From contig SFPH01000160.1 in the NCBI GenBank assembly GCA_004552115.1, forward strand, positions 1 to 6,261: 6,261 nt of DNA, in the 5' to 3' direction. Below are positions 1 to 5,162 of this stretch, piece after piece. The DNA is from Bacteroidales bacterium. Lineage in GTDB: Bacteria > Bacteroidota > Bacteroidia > Bacteroidales > UBA932. Position 1 is the first letter of the stretch; each line of letters opens with the position of its first letter. The notes under the pieces are model-generated. The model was not told where the DNA came from. It made no database searches and saw nothing but the letters and a program-made list of their open reading frames with translations. A program made the position numbers and the translations under genes.

Positions 1-15
1 CCCCCGCAGGGGGCG

Positions 16-134
16 GATGAGGAACGGCGACATCCTCTGATACGGAATGCAGACAAATTAGAAGGAACAGCCTTCAAAAATTGTACCGTTTTACGAACTG
101 CATTCACAATCGATACATTTCGCCGATCCTCATC
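16..134. repeat. Large nested palindromic intergenic repeat
   Basis: A 15-base left arm (16-30, GATGAGGAACGGCGA) matches the reverse complement of the right arm (120-134) with one mismatch. Inside lie a second perfect 8-bp pair (45-52 GAATGCAG with 98-105 CTGCATTC) and a small central hairpin (61-65 GAAGG with 71-75 CCTTC). The whole 119 bases can therefore fold into one long interrupted stem. No reading frame is convincing here. The form is that of a non-autonomous dispersed repeat or structured intergenic element. Copy number in the genome cannot be seen from this window, and the left end may extend past base 1. Confidence 0.6.
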
Positions 135-174
135 AGTCGCGCTACGCTCGACAGCTTCCCCCCCGGGGGAAGCC
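128..174. repeat. REP-like GC-rich palindrome
   Basis: The stretch starts with CCTCATCAGTCG and ends in a perfect 9-bp inverted repeat (154-162 GCTTCCCCC with 165-173 GGGGGAAGC) separated by only two bases. A weaker inverted repeat of the type GTCG..CGAC precedes it at 136-152. Sequences of this style, CCTCATC followed by GTCGnnnCGAC and a CCCC/GGGG palindrome, are, as I recall, common dispersed intergenic repeats in gut Clostridia such as Faecalibacterium. That family match is from memory. It shares bases 128-134 with the upstream palindrome, so the two may be one composite element. Confidence 0.55.
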
Positions 175-224
175 ATGGGCGCTCCCGCGCCTGTGCAGCT
201 AAAGCACAATTTATCTGAGTAGTC

Positions 225-327
225 TGTCATCCTGAGCGAGCGCAAGCGAGTCGAAGGATCTACGCACGTTCATTACTGAATCAGGTAAAATCGGTGCCAA
301 GATCCCTCGACGACCCTCGGGATGACA
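225..327. repeat. Inverted-repeat element of TGTCATCC(T/C)GAG type, possible bidirectional terminator
   Basis: The left end (225-260) begins TGTCATCCTGAG and ends GTCGAAGGATC. The reverse complement of the right end (301-327) begins TGTCATCCCGAG and ends GTCGAGGGATC. The outer 12 bases and inner 11 bases of each arm each match with a single difference. The left arm carries about nine extra bases in the middle, giving a long stem with an internal bulge and a loop of about 40 bases. It sits 14 bases past the stop codon of the DUF2284 gene, so on the minus strand it could end that operon's transcript. Sequences starting TGTCATyCTGAG are familiar dispersed repeats in many bacterial genomes. Confidence 0.6.
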
Positions 328-341
328 CGGTTTTCTTTGCC

Positions 342-875
342 TTAGAATAATAACAAGGAAATCCAGGTGACCACATTGGAGCCGAACTGGAAATCCAGTC
401 CCAGTTTTTCCAGAATGGGCACCACGTTGATGCCGTGGCTCTCCACACAGGGGTGCATCTTCTCCGGGAACCGGCAGGGCTGGTTGTCCAGAATGGCGCA
501 GCGGTCGCAGATGGCGCAGGCCTGGGTGGACAGAATGTAGGGCTTCTCCCCCTGTTCCCGCAAAAGCTCCGCCACCTGCTCTGTCAGCTCCTCGTGGGCC
601 GGACGGGTAGCCAGGGTCTCGTCAATATCCGCAATGTCCGTTACCTCGGCAATGGAGGAAATCAGCAGGCAGTTATGGTAAACCATGCACCGTGCATGAC
701 ATTCTTCCACAGTGCCCACGCCGGGGGGACAGGCCCAGGTGGTGCCATACTTGGGGCACTCATTCCGGCAGATCCAGCGGATGCGGTCGGAGAATTCCAG
801 CTCCTGCGGGTCAATAAAATCATAGATGTACAGCGGCAGCTCCGAAAGCTTTTCCTCCAGCAGTTCTCTGTTCAC
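342..875 (-). CDS. DUF2284 family cysteine-rich putative metal-binding protein
   Basis: The product is 177 residues and belongs, by its cysteine pattern, to the DUF2284 family of predicted metal-binding proteins. The N-terminal cluster is C36, C40, C49, C59, C63 and C69, including the family-like stretch YGTTWACPP. The C-terminal cluster is C120, C123, C126, C134 and C143, in ferredoxin-like C-x2-C-x2-C spacing. The pattern suggests iron-sulfur or zinc binding, but the function is not established. No signal peptide or membrane segment is evident, so it is probably cytoplasmic. The start is a GTG that abuts the TAA of the phosphatase gene. A GGAGG eight bases upstream (884-888) lies inside the end of that gene, indicating translational coupling in one operon. 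It is intact and looks like a host gene rather than element cargo. Confidence 0.85.
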   Translation of the reverse strand: MNRELLEEKLSELPLYIYDFIDPQELEFSDRIRWICRNECPKYGTTWACPPGVGTVEECHARCMVYHNCLLISSIAEVTDIADIDETLATRPAHEELTEQVAELLREQGEKPYILSTQACAICDRCAILDNQPCRFPEKMHPCVESHGINVVPILEKLGLDFQFGSNVVTWISLLLF

Positions 876-1304
876 TTAGAATTCCTCCAATATTTTCTGA
901 CAGCCCTCCAGAATATCCGCATAGGTTTGGGCAAAATCCCCGGTGTACCAGGGATCGGCCACGTCCCGGTCAAGCAGCGGGCGGATTTTGTCGGGGTTGC
1001 GGGGCAGAAGCCGGGCGAGATACCTGGCGTTGCTTTCGTCCATATAATAAATTCGGTCAAAATGCCGGTAGTCTTCCATGGTTACCTGCCGTGCCCGGTG
1101 ACCGCCGCAGGTCACGCCCCGCTTTTCCAGCTCCCGCCGGGCAGGGGGATAGACGGGATTTCCGATTTCCTCCTGGCTCACCGCGGCGGAGTCAATCTCG
1201 AACCTGGTCTCCAGTCCCCGCCGGGAAACCATGTCCTGCAGAATATACTGCCCCATGGGACTGCGGCAAATATTGCCGTGGCATATAAATAGTACTTTTA
1301 TCAT
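876..1304 (-). CDS. Low-molecular-weight protein tyrosine phosphatase
   Basis: The product is 142 residues, the usual length for this family. The P-loop signature CHGNICRS sits at residues 8-15, with the nucleophile C8 and phosphate-binding R14. The C-terminal DPW motif (D117-P118) supplies the expected general acid. It would dephosphorylate phosphotyrosine, or possibly phosphoarginine, proteins in the cytoplasm; the substrate is unknown. I chose the ATG at 1302-1304 because the family begins with M-x-K-V-L-F-x-C. A GGAG (1315-1318) lies ten bases upstream. The frame stays open for 13 further codons, to an ATG at 1343, but that extension runs into the integration-site repeats and lacks family similarity. 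The stop codon abuts the GTG of the DUF2284 gene. The mobile element ends directly upstream, so the original promoter has probably been displaced. Confidence 0.93.
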   Translation of the reverse strand: MIKVLFICHGNICRSPMGQYILQDMVSRRGLETRFEIDSAAVSQEEIGNPVYPPARRELEKRGVTCGGHRARQVTMEDYRHFDRIYYMDESNARYLARLLPRNPDKIRPLLDRDVADPWYTGDFAQTYADILEGCQKILEEF

Positions 1305-1334
1305 CTTTTTATAACTCCATATAAGTCTTGTATT

Positions 1335-1427
1335 TCTTCTCAAATGCTTGGTATCACAGGGTTTTTCGGGTTTTGATACCCCTGCTGTTTCCGGGGTATC
1401 TTCTCAAATCGTCCCGTATCTTCTCAT
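1335..1427. repeat. Three short direct repeats, candidate integrase arm-binding sites
   Basis: TCTTCTCAAAT occurs exactly at 1335-1345 and 1399-1409. A third, partial copy shares GTATCTTCTCA with the second (1396-1406 and 1416-1426). Copies two and three are 20 bases apart, close to two helical turns; copies one and two are 64 apart. Tn916-type integrases use their N-terminal domain to bind short direct repeats (DR2) just inside each element end. These repeats lie between the integrase stop and the host gene, where such sites are expected. The role is an inference from position and repetition. Confidence 0.5.
1350..1400. repeat. Paired inverted repeats at the element end
   Basis: GGTATCA (1350-1356) is the exact inverse of TGATACC (1374-1380), with 17 bases between. 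GATACCCC (1375-1382) is in turn the exact inverse of GGGGTATC (1393-1400), with 10 bases between. The central arm is shared, so either pairing excludes the other. The second hairpin has no T tract on the minus strand, so it is not a typical terminator for int. It may mark core-type integrase sites, or a hairpin that dampens readthrough into the phosphatase gene. Confidence 0.4.
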
Positions 1428-1443
1428 GTTTTTCCCTGCAATA

Positions 1444-1480
1444 TTGGTAAATTCATTGGTATAGTCAGCGGCTTTACCAA
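1444..1480. repeat. Inverted repeat just downstream of int
   Basis: TTGGTAAA (1444-1451) is the exact inverse of TTTACCAA (1473-1480), and a further TTGGTA lies between them at 1456-1461. The block begins ten bases past the integrase stop. It could be a weak transcript-end hairpin or part of the protein-binding sites of the element end. No T tract follows the stem on the minus strand. I cannot assign a role. Confidence 0.3.
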
Positions 1481-1489
1481 CGGGCTTTT

Positions 1490-2689
1490 TCAGCCATTCG
1501 CTACCCGAAGCACCTCGGCTTTGGCATCATCGAAGTTTACATGGGCGTAGACATTCAGGGTTACGCTGATGTCTGAGTGACCCATGATATACTGCAATGT
1601 CTTCGGGTTCATTCCGGATTTTGCCATGTTGGAGCAAAATGTGTGTCGGCATACATGAGGGGTTACTTTCGGCATCTGGATGCGGTAAATCTTGTTGTAC
1701 TTTTCAACGATGTGTTCCAAATACTTCTCCCAGTGCAGGGCTACCTTTGGCATATCGTTTTTATCCAGACACAGGAAGCGGATATACCCATCCACCATTG
1801 GCTCGACCTTCGGTGCTTCACGACTGGCAATGATTCTGCGGAAACAGGCTGCAACTTCTTCGGTCATCGGCACATAGCGGGTACCGCTCTCTGTCTTAGG
1901 CTCCTCAATCACATATTTCATCTGGGAGGTGCGCTGCAACTGATGGTCTACCTTGATACGCATTTCATCAAACTCAATCTCAGAAACCGTCAGTCCGCAG
2001 AACTCGGAAATACGAAGCCCGGTATGAAAAAGAATATAGATTGCATCGTAGTATCTGCTGAAATGTGCATCTTCCTTGATGAATTTCAGCAGCTCCCGCT
2101 CCTGCTTCCGGGTGATGGCTTCTCTGGTTACGGAATCGTTGACAATCACCGATGCCAGCTCAAATCCAAAGGGATTTTTGCGAATCAGGTCATCGTCCAC
2201 CGCCATCTGAAAAGCCGGTCTGAGAACGCCCCGGATGGAATGAATGGAGCTGTAGCCCCTGCCGTCCACCTGCTGAAGCTTGATGAGCCACGCCTTTGCA
2301 TCCGATAAATGCACCTTGTCAATGCGCTGTTTCCCGAATGCTTCTTTTTTCAGAACATTGATTACCGTCTTGTACCCGGCAACGGTATTGTGCCGGACAC
2401 CCGTTTTCAGGGACACATACTTCTCCACCAGTTCCAGCACCGTGTAATTGCCTCCGTTGGTTACGATGTGGTCAAACAAATCCGCTTCAATCTGCTTTTC
2501 TTTCTCTCGCAGCGAAAGCTCCCGTTTCTTGCCTTTGGGCATGGGGTCGTTTTTGTCCAAACGCCAACTGTACACATTTTTCTCTTTTCCGTCCTCGTCA
2601 ATGTAACGGAACCGATACCTCCCGTCTGCACGCTGGTACTCGCCTTCATGCAAAATCCGATTGCGGTTATCTCGTCTTTTTTCACTCAT
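1490..2689 (-). CDS. int: Tn916-type tyrosine recombinase (integrase)
   Basis: The product is 399 residues and closely resembles the integrases of the Tn916/Tn1549 family. It catalyses strand exchange between the circular element and the chromosome, forming a covalent tyrosine-DNA link. The N-terminal 75 or so residues (DGRYRFRYIDEDGKE, KGKKRELSLREKEKQIEAD) form the arm-site binding domain. Residues 80-180 form the SAM-like core-binding domain, and the rest is catalytic. Visible catalytic residues are R225 (TGLRISE), K265 (PKTESG), H345 and R348 (HVCRH), H371 (GHSD) and the nucleophile tyrosine near 381 (LNVYAH). The set is complete, so the enzyme is probably active. The ATG at 2687-2689 has a GGAGAG ending eight bases upstream of it. 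An upstream alternative ATG (2729-2731) would translate through the leader hairpins and is unlikely. Translation may be controlled by those hairpins. Confidence 0.96.
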   Translation of the reverse strand: MSEKRRDNRNRILHEGEYQRADGRYRFRYIDEDGKEKNVYSWRLDKNDPMPKGKKRELSLREKEKQIEADLFDHIVTNGGNYTVLELVEKYVSLKTGVRHNTVAGYKTVINVLKKEAFGKQRIDKVHLSDAKAWLIKLQQVDGRGYSSIHSIRGVLRPAFQMAVDDDLIRKNPFGFELASVIVNDSVTREAITRKQERELLKFIKEDAHFSRYYDAIYILFHTGLRISEFCGLTVSEIEFDEMRIKVDHQLQRTSQMKYVIEEPKTESGTRYVPMTEEVAACFRRIIASREAPKVEPMVDGYIRFLCLDKNDMPKVALHWEKYLEHIVEKYNKIYRIQMPKVTPHVCRHTFCSNMAKSGMNPKTLQYIMGHSDISVTLNVYAHVNFDDAKAEVLRVANG

Positions 2690-2695
2690 TGAAAT

Positions 2696-2759
2696 CTCTC
2701 CTTTACTGTAAAAGGAGAGCCAGACTTGCACCGTTATAATAGCACAAGTTTGGCTCTCC
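2696..2759 (-). promoter_or_regulatory. int leader with two mutually exclusive hairpins over the ribosome binding site
   Basis: On the minus strand, arm A (2745-2759) can pair with arm B (2714-2728) over 15 positions, 14 Watson-Crick and one G-U, with a 16-base loop. Arm B extended to 2711-2719 can instead pair with 2696-2704 over nine perfect base pairs with a six-base loop. That second arm contains the GGAGAG ribosome binding site of int. Bases 2714-2719 are used in both folds, so only one can form. The A-B fold leaves the ribosome binding site free and is followed by TTTT, giving it some terminator character. The B-C fold hides the site. Function is inferred from the pairing alone. Confidence 0.55.
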
Positions 2760-2796
2760 GTATAGGTCTATCATAGGAAATCGGCAATTCTGCCAA
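2759..2796 (-). promoter_or_regulatory. Weak candidate promoter for int between xis and int
   Basis: On the minus strand, TTGGCA (2791-2796) and TATGAT (2770-2775) are each five of six matches to the consensus hexamers, but the spacer is only 15 bases. A second option is TTGCCG (2782-2787) with TATACG (2759-2764) and a 17-base spacer, with poorer hexamers. Transcripts from the first option would start near the upstream arm of the int leader hairpin. Neither option is strong. Confidence 0.25.
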
Positions 2797-2804
2797 GCAC
2801 TTTT

Positions 2805-2969
2805 TTATACTGCCGTTGCCTGATCCAGATACCGCTCGAATTTCTCACGCTTAATGAGGGCACGGTTTCCGTTCATCACATAGAAATCCTCGTTGGGATG
2901 CCCGTCAATGAGCATCCGCAGCTTTCCTTCTCCGATGTGGTAATATCCGGCAGCTTCTTCAACCTCCAT
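2805..2969 (-). CDS. xis: Excisionase-like small DNA-binding protein (Xis)
   Basis: The product is 54 residues: it begins MEVEEAAGYYHIGEGKLR, has VMNGNRALIKREKFERYL in the second half, and ends DQATAV. This matches the winged-helix MerR/excisionase-like pattern of Tn916-type Xis: EEAA-x-Y-x-IG-x-x-KLR as the recognition helix region, then NGNR-x-x-IKR-x-x-FE. Xis bends the element ends and directs Int towards excision. It lies upstream of int, the usual order. Related proteins are, as I recall, about 65 residues and carry W-x5-T before the EEA helix. Here a tryptophan is found at the matching place upstream of the ATG, but a TGA at 2997-2999 closes the frame. No clear ribosome binding site precedes the ATG at 2967-2969. 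The start is therefore uncertain and the N-terminus may be trimmed. Confidence 0.8.
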   Translation of the reverse strand: MEVEEAAGYYHIGEGKLRMLIDGHPNEDFYVMNGNRALIKREKFERYLDQATAV

Positions 2970-2996
2970 AAATGAAATGTGCCAGGCAGAGAACGG

Positions 2997-3183
2997 TCAG
3001 CAACGAAGTCCGGCAACGGACTTCAAAAGACCTCAAATACATTCTCCATCTGGCTTTTGGTTATCTATTTACTTTTCTTTTATTTTTCTGTTGTTTTGGT
3101 TGTCAGAAGGAAAAAAGCGTTGGAAATCAAGGCTTTTCCCGGCAACCGGGTCGGCAACGGGATTGCAACAAAGAGGGCAACGG
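2997..3183. other. Candidate replication origin: iteron-like GCAAC repeats flanking an AT-rich tract
   Basis: This lies in the 224-bp gap between vapE and xis. GCAAC occurs six times in the same orientation: at 3000 and 3013 on one side, and at 3142, 3154, 3165 and 3177 on the other. Spacing is 13 on the left and 12, 11, 12 on the right. The longer form GGCAACGG is exact at 3012-3019, 3153-3160 and 3176-3183. Between the two sets, bases 3061-3100 are 80 percent A+T and pyrimidine-rich on the plus strand. In SaPI satellites the origin lies just downstream of the helicase gene and consists of two sets of short iterons around an AT-rich melting region. The match in layout is clear, but function is inferred. 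Confidence 0.5.
3005..3024. repeat. Perfect hairpin with the repeat motif at its tip
   Basis: GAAGTCCG (3005-3012) and CGGACTTC (3017-3024) form a perfect 8-bp stem closed by a GCAA loop on the plus strand. The loop and flanking pairs are the GGCAACGG repeat itself. A similar smaller hairpin, CCCGG-CAA-CCGGG, is at 3138-3150 and again centres on the repeat. Neither is followed by a T tract on the minus strand, so they are not ordinary terminators of the vapE transcript. Confidence 0.45.
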
Positions 3184-3193
3184 GCTGTCATTT

Positions 3194-4588
3194 TCAGAAT
3201 GGTAGCTCAATCTGCTCCGTTATCTCCACAAACCCGTCAGGGATTTTGTCGGACGGGTTGCCATTGTCCGTTGCTGTCTTTTCACGCTCCCAGCCCTTTT
3301 GTCTGCCGAATCCTACGAACATCCTCGGATTGGAGAAATAACGCCAGCCAGTAATGCACTGGTTCATAATCTCATTGACCTCCCGGATTTCCCATTGTTT
3401 CGGCTCGTCAAAAGTGTGGTTCAGGGCTTCCTTGTAGAGCTGCTTGGAGCAGACCGTGTCCCCGGTGTACTTGTCCAGATAGGCCTGAATCTGTCCGGCT
3501 TTCGTGTCCTCCGGCATGAAGTCCCGCTGATGCTCTTTCAGGTACTTTGCCATTTCCGGGCTGAATTTCAGCTTGAAGTTTCCGCTGCGGTAAATTTCCA
3601 TGGCTTCTGCCCACATCTGCCGGATGTAGGCTCTGGAAGCAGCTTCGTCCTCCAAAATGTGAACCTCCGACCGCTCCGGGTACACCATGACCGGAATAAA
3701 GCGGCGATTGCCGGAACGGTCAAGGGGCAGGAAGTCGAGAGCGTTGGAGGTGCCGCCGAATACACACTGTCTCGGTCTGTCTGCCGGGTGGGTTTCGTAG
3801 GGGATTTTGTAAACCTCCTTCTGGCGGCTCAGGAAGGACTTGATTTCCTCAATGCTCTTGGCGTTGGCGGTTGCCATCATCTCGGACATTTCGATAATCC
3901 AGTGACCTTGCAGCTTGCGATACACATTGTCATCGTCCAGCTTGCGAAGGTCATCCGAAAACCACTCGTCCCGGAGAGCCAGCAGCCGGAAGAAGGTAGA
4001 CTTACCCGCTCCCTGACCGCCTACCAGACAAAGCATGATTTCAAACTTGCTGCCGGGCTTGAATGCCCTCGTAATCGCCCCCAGCATAAACAGCTTCAAG
4101 GCTTCATAGCTATACTCGCTGACCTCAGCTCCAAGGAAGTGGTGCAGGGCATATCGGATGCGCTCCGTTCCGTCCCACGCAAGGCTGTTCAGGCAGTCCC
4201 GGATTGGATGGTACTTATTTTCATTCGCCACGATCCCGATGGCGTTTTCAATCTTTTTCTCACTGGTCAGCCCATAATTTTCTTCCAAATAGAGCAGCAG
4301 ATATTTCATATCCGTATCTGTCAAGGCTGTACCAGTCCTGTGATAGCCGATGGGCTTTATAATGTCCTTGCGGTCAGTCAGGATGTTATAGGCAATGGCC
4401 CCGGCAAGCACCGGGTCACGCTGGAACACTGTCAGACAGTTGCGGATGCTCTGCCGGACACCGCCCTTCTCCGTGCTTTCCAATTCAGCTTTCACTTCTT
4501 CAACGCTCCGGGGCGGCTGCATGGCGTTTACTGTATTTTTCACGGCTTGCTGCATCTGGGGCGGCAAGTTCTGATAATCGTTTTTCAA
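3194..4588 (-). CDS. VapE-family SF3-like ATPase, probable replication helicase of the element
   Basis: The product is up to 464 residues and belongs to the virulence-associated E family (PF05272), P-loop ATPases related to superfamily 3 helicases of plasmids, phages and satellites. The Walker A motif is GGQGAGKST (190-198). A Walker B-like stretch is WIIEMSE (230-236), sensor-like TSNALDF follows at 280-286, and an arginine-finger-like DRSGNRRF at 290-297. The region of residues 30-155 is the family's N-terminal part. The C-terminal 90 residues, including GWRYFSNPRMF, are a likely DNA-binding tail. It probably unwinds the excised element during replication. The frame's first start is a TTG at 4588 preceded by GAAAGGA eleven bases upstream; ATG codons at residues 12 and 23 are alternatives. 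It overlaps the zinc-finger gene by 89 bases if TTG is used. All ATPase motifs look intact. Confidence 0.92.
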   Translation of the reverse strand: MKNDYQNLPPQMQQAVKNTVNAMQPPRSVEEVKAELESTEKGGVRQSIRNCLTVFQRDPVLAGAIAYNILTDRKDIIKPIGYHRTGTALTDTDMKYLLLYLEENYGLTSEKKIENAIGIVANENKYHPIRDCLNSLAWDGTERIRYALHHFLGAEVSEYSYEALKLFMLGAITRAFKPGSKFEIMLCLVGGQGAGKSTFFRLLALRDEWFSDDLRKLDDDNVYRKLQGHWIIEMSEMMATANAKSIEEIKSFLSRQKEVYKIPYETHPADRPRQCVFGGTSNALDFLPLDRSGNRRFIPVMVYPERSEVHILEDEAASRAYIRQMWAEAMEIYRSGNFKLKFSPEMAKYLKEHQRDFMPEDTKAGQIQAYLDKYTGDTVCSKQLYKEALNHTFDEPKQWEIREVNEIMNQCITGWRYFSNPRMFVGFGRQKGWEREKTATDNGNPSDKIPDGFVEITEQIELPF

Positions 4589-5138
4589 GCTCTATCACAT
4601 CCTTTCCGTATTCAGTCATAATCTGCGCCCGTTCCTCCGTATCGCCGGACAGCAGCGTGTCCAGCAGATATTCCACATGGCTGATTTTCTGTAAGGCTTC
4701 CACAAACCGGGGATGCCATTCCCCATCCGGCTGATTTGGTGCATACTTTACCTTCCACCGTTCCAGCAGATGAAGATAGTCAGCAAGAACACGGAAGCAG
4801 CGGGCTTGCGCTTCCCTGAATTGTATCTCCGGGGATTTTCCTTTGGGCTTCCTTCTCTTGTCCGGGGGCTTCCTGTCCTCGTAGGACAGTCCAAAATCAC
4901 TTACCAATTGTACAGCAGCTTCCTTCTTTCCCAGCCCATAAAGAGCCGCTGTGAAGTCAATCACATCCCCATCTGCCCCACAGCCGAAGCAGTGGTAACG
5001 CCTGTCCAGCTTCATGCTGGGGGTCTTGTCGTTGTGGAACGGGCAGCAAGCCATTCCGTTTCTGCCTACCCGGATTCCGTAGTGTTCCGCAGCCTGCCGG
5101 GTGGTCACAGACTGCTTGACTGTTTCAAATACATTCAA
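4500..5138 (-). CDS. CHC2 zinc-finger DNA primase-like protein
   Basis: The product is 212 residues. Residues 20-65 form the CHC2 zinc ribbon of DnaG-type primases, with ligands C32, H35, C50 and C53 (CPFH-NDKTPSMK and YHCFGCG-ADGDVIDF). The rest is charged and helical, with no TOPRIM or other catalytic primase core visible; DnaG itself is about 600 residues. It may bind template DNA and help load or start replication with the VapE ATPase encoded next. I chose the TTG at 5136-5138, giving MNVFETVKQSVTTRQAA, because AGGAGG lies seven bases upstream and relatives, as I recall, start with this sequence. The frame extends to a GTG at 5168, but that would place the ribosome site inside the gene. 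The 3' end overlaps vapE, indicating coupled translation. Confidence 0.88.
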   Translation of the reverse strand: MNVFETVKQSVTTRQAAEHYGIRVGRNGMACCPFHNDKTPSMKLDRRYHCFGCGADGDVIDFTAALYGLGKKEAAVQLVSDFGLSYEDRKPPDKRRKPKGKSPEIQFREAQARCFRVLADYLHLLERWKVKYAPNQPDGEWHPRFVEALQKISHVEYLLDTLLSGDTEERAQIMTEYGKDVIELEKRLSELAAPDAASREKYSKRHAAAPER

Positions 5139-5145
5139 ATCATTT

Positions 5146-5151
5146 CCTCCT
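5146..5151 (-). promoter_or_regulatory. Ribosome binding site fixing a TTG start
   Basis: AGGAGG on the minus strand is followed by seven bases and then TTG (5138-5136). An ATG at 5143-5141 sits between them but is closed by TGA after two codons, so it cannot be the start. The site therefore decides for the TTG start of the zinc-finger gene. Confidence 0.75.
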
Positions 5152-5162
5152 GAAAATAGGAA

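Noticed and set aside
435..1292. Long plus-strand open frame across the phosphatase and DUF2284 genes
   Set aside because: It is antisense to two genes with clear family motifs, spans both of them, and shows no recognisable domain.
1305..1489. tRNA gene or tRNA fragment as attachment site
   Set aside because: No tRNA-like cloverleaf or T-loop sequence is visible at the element end, and Tn916-type integrases do not need one.
2690..2731. Upstream in-frame start extending the integrase by 14 residues
   Set aside because: It would translate through the leader hairpin and the ribosome binding site. The internal ATG has ideal spacing and matches the family N-terminus MSEKRRDNR.
3023..3049. Eight-codon minus-strand leader peptide (MENVFEVF) before the 3005-3024 hairpin
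   Set aside because: It has no Shine-Dalgarno site and no run of regulatory codons. A short frame like this is expected by chance.
2997..3183. CRISPR array from the regularly spaced GCAAC motifs
   Set aside because: The repeats are only 5-8 bases with 11-13 base periods, far too short for CRISPR repeats and spacers, and no cas gene is present.
2972..3354. Three overlapping plus-strand frames between xis and vapE
   Set aside because: They run through the repeat block and into the vapE 3' end, have no clear ribosome binding site, and have compositions driven by the T-rich tract.
3299..4621. 440-codon plus-strand open frame
   Set aside because: It mirrors the VapE gene on the opposite strand. 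The minus-strand frame has all ATPase motifs, and the plus-strand product has none.
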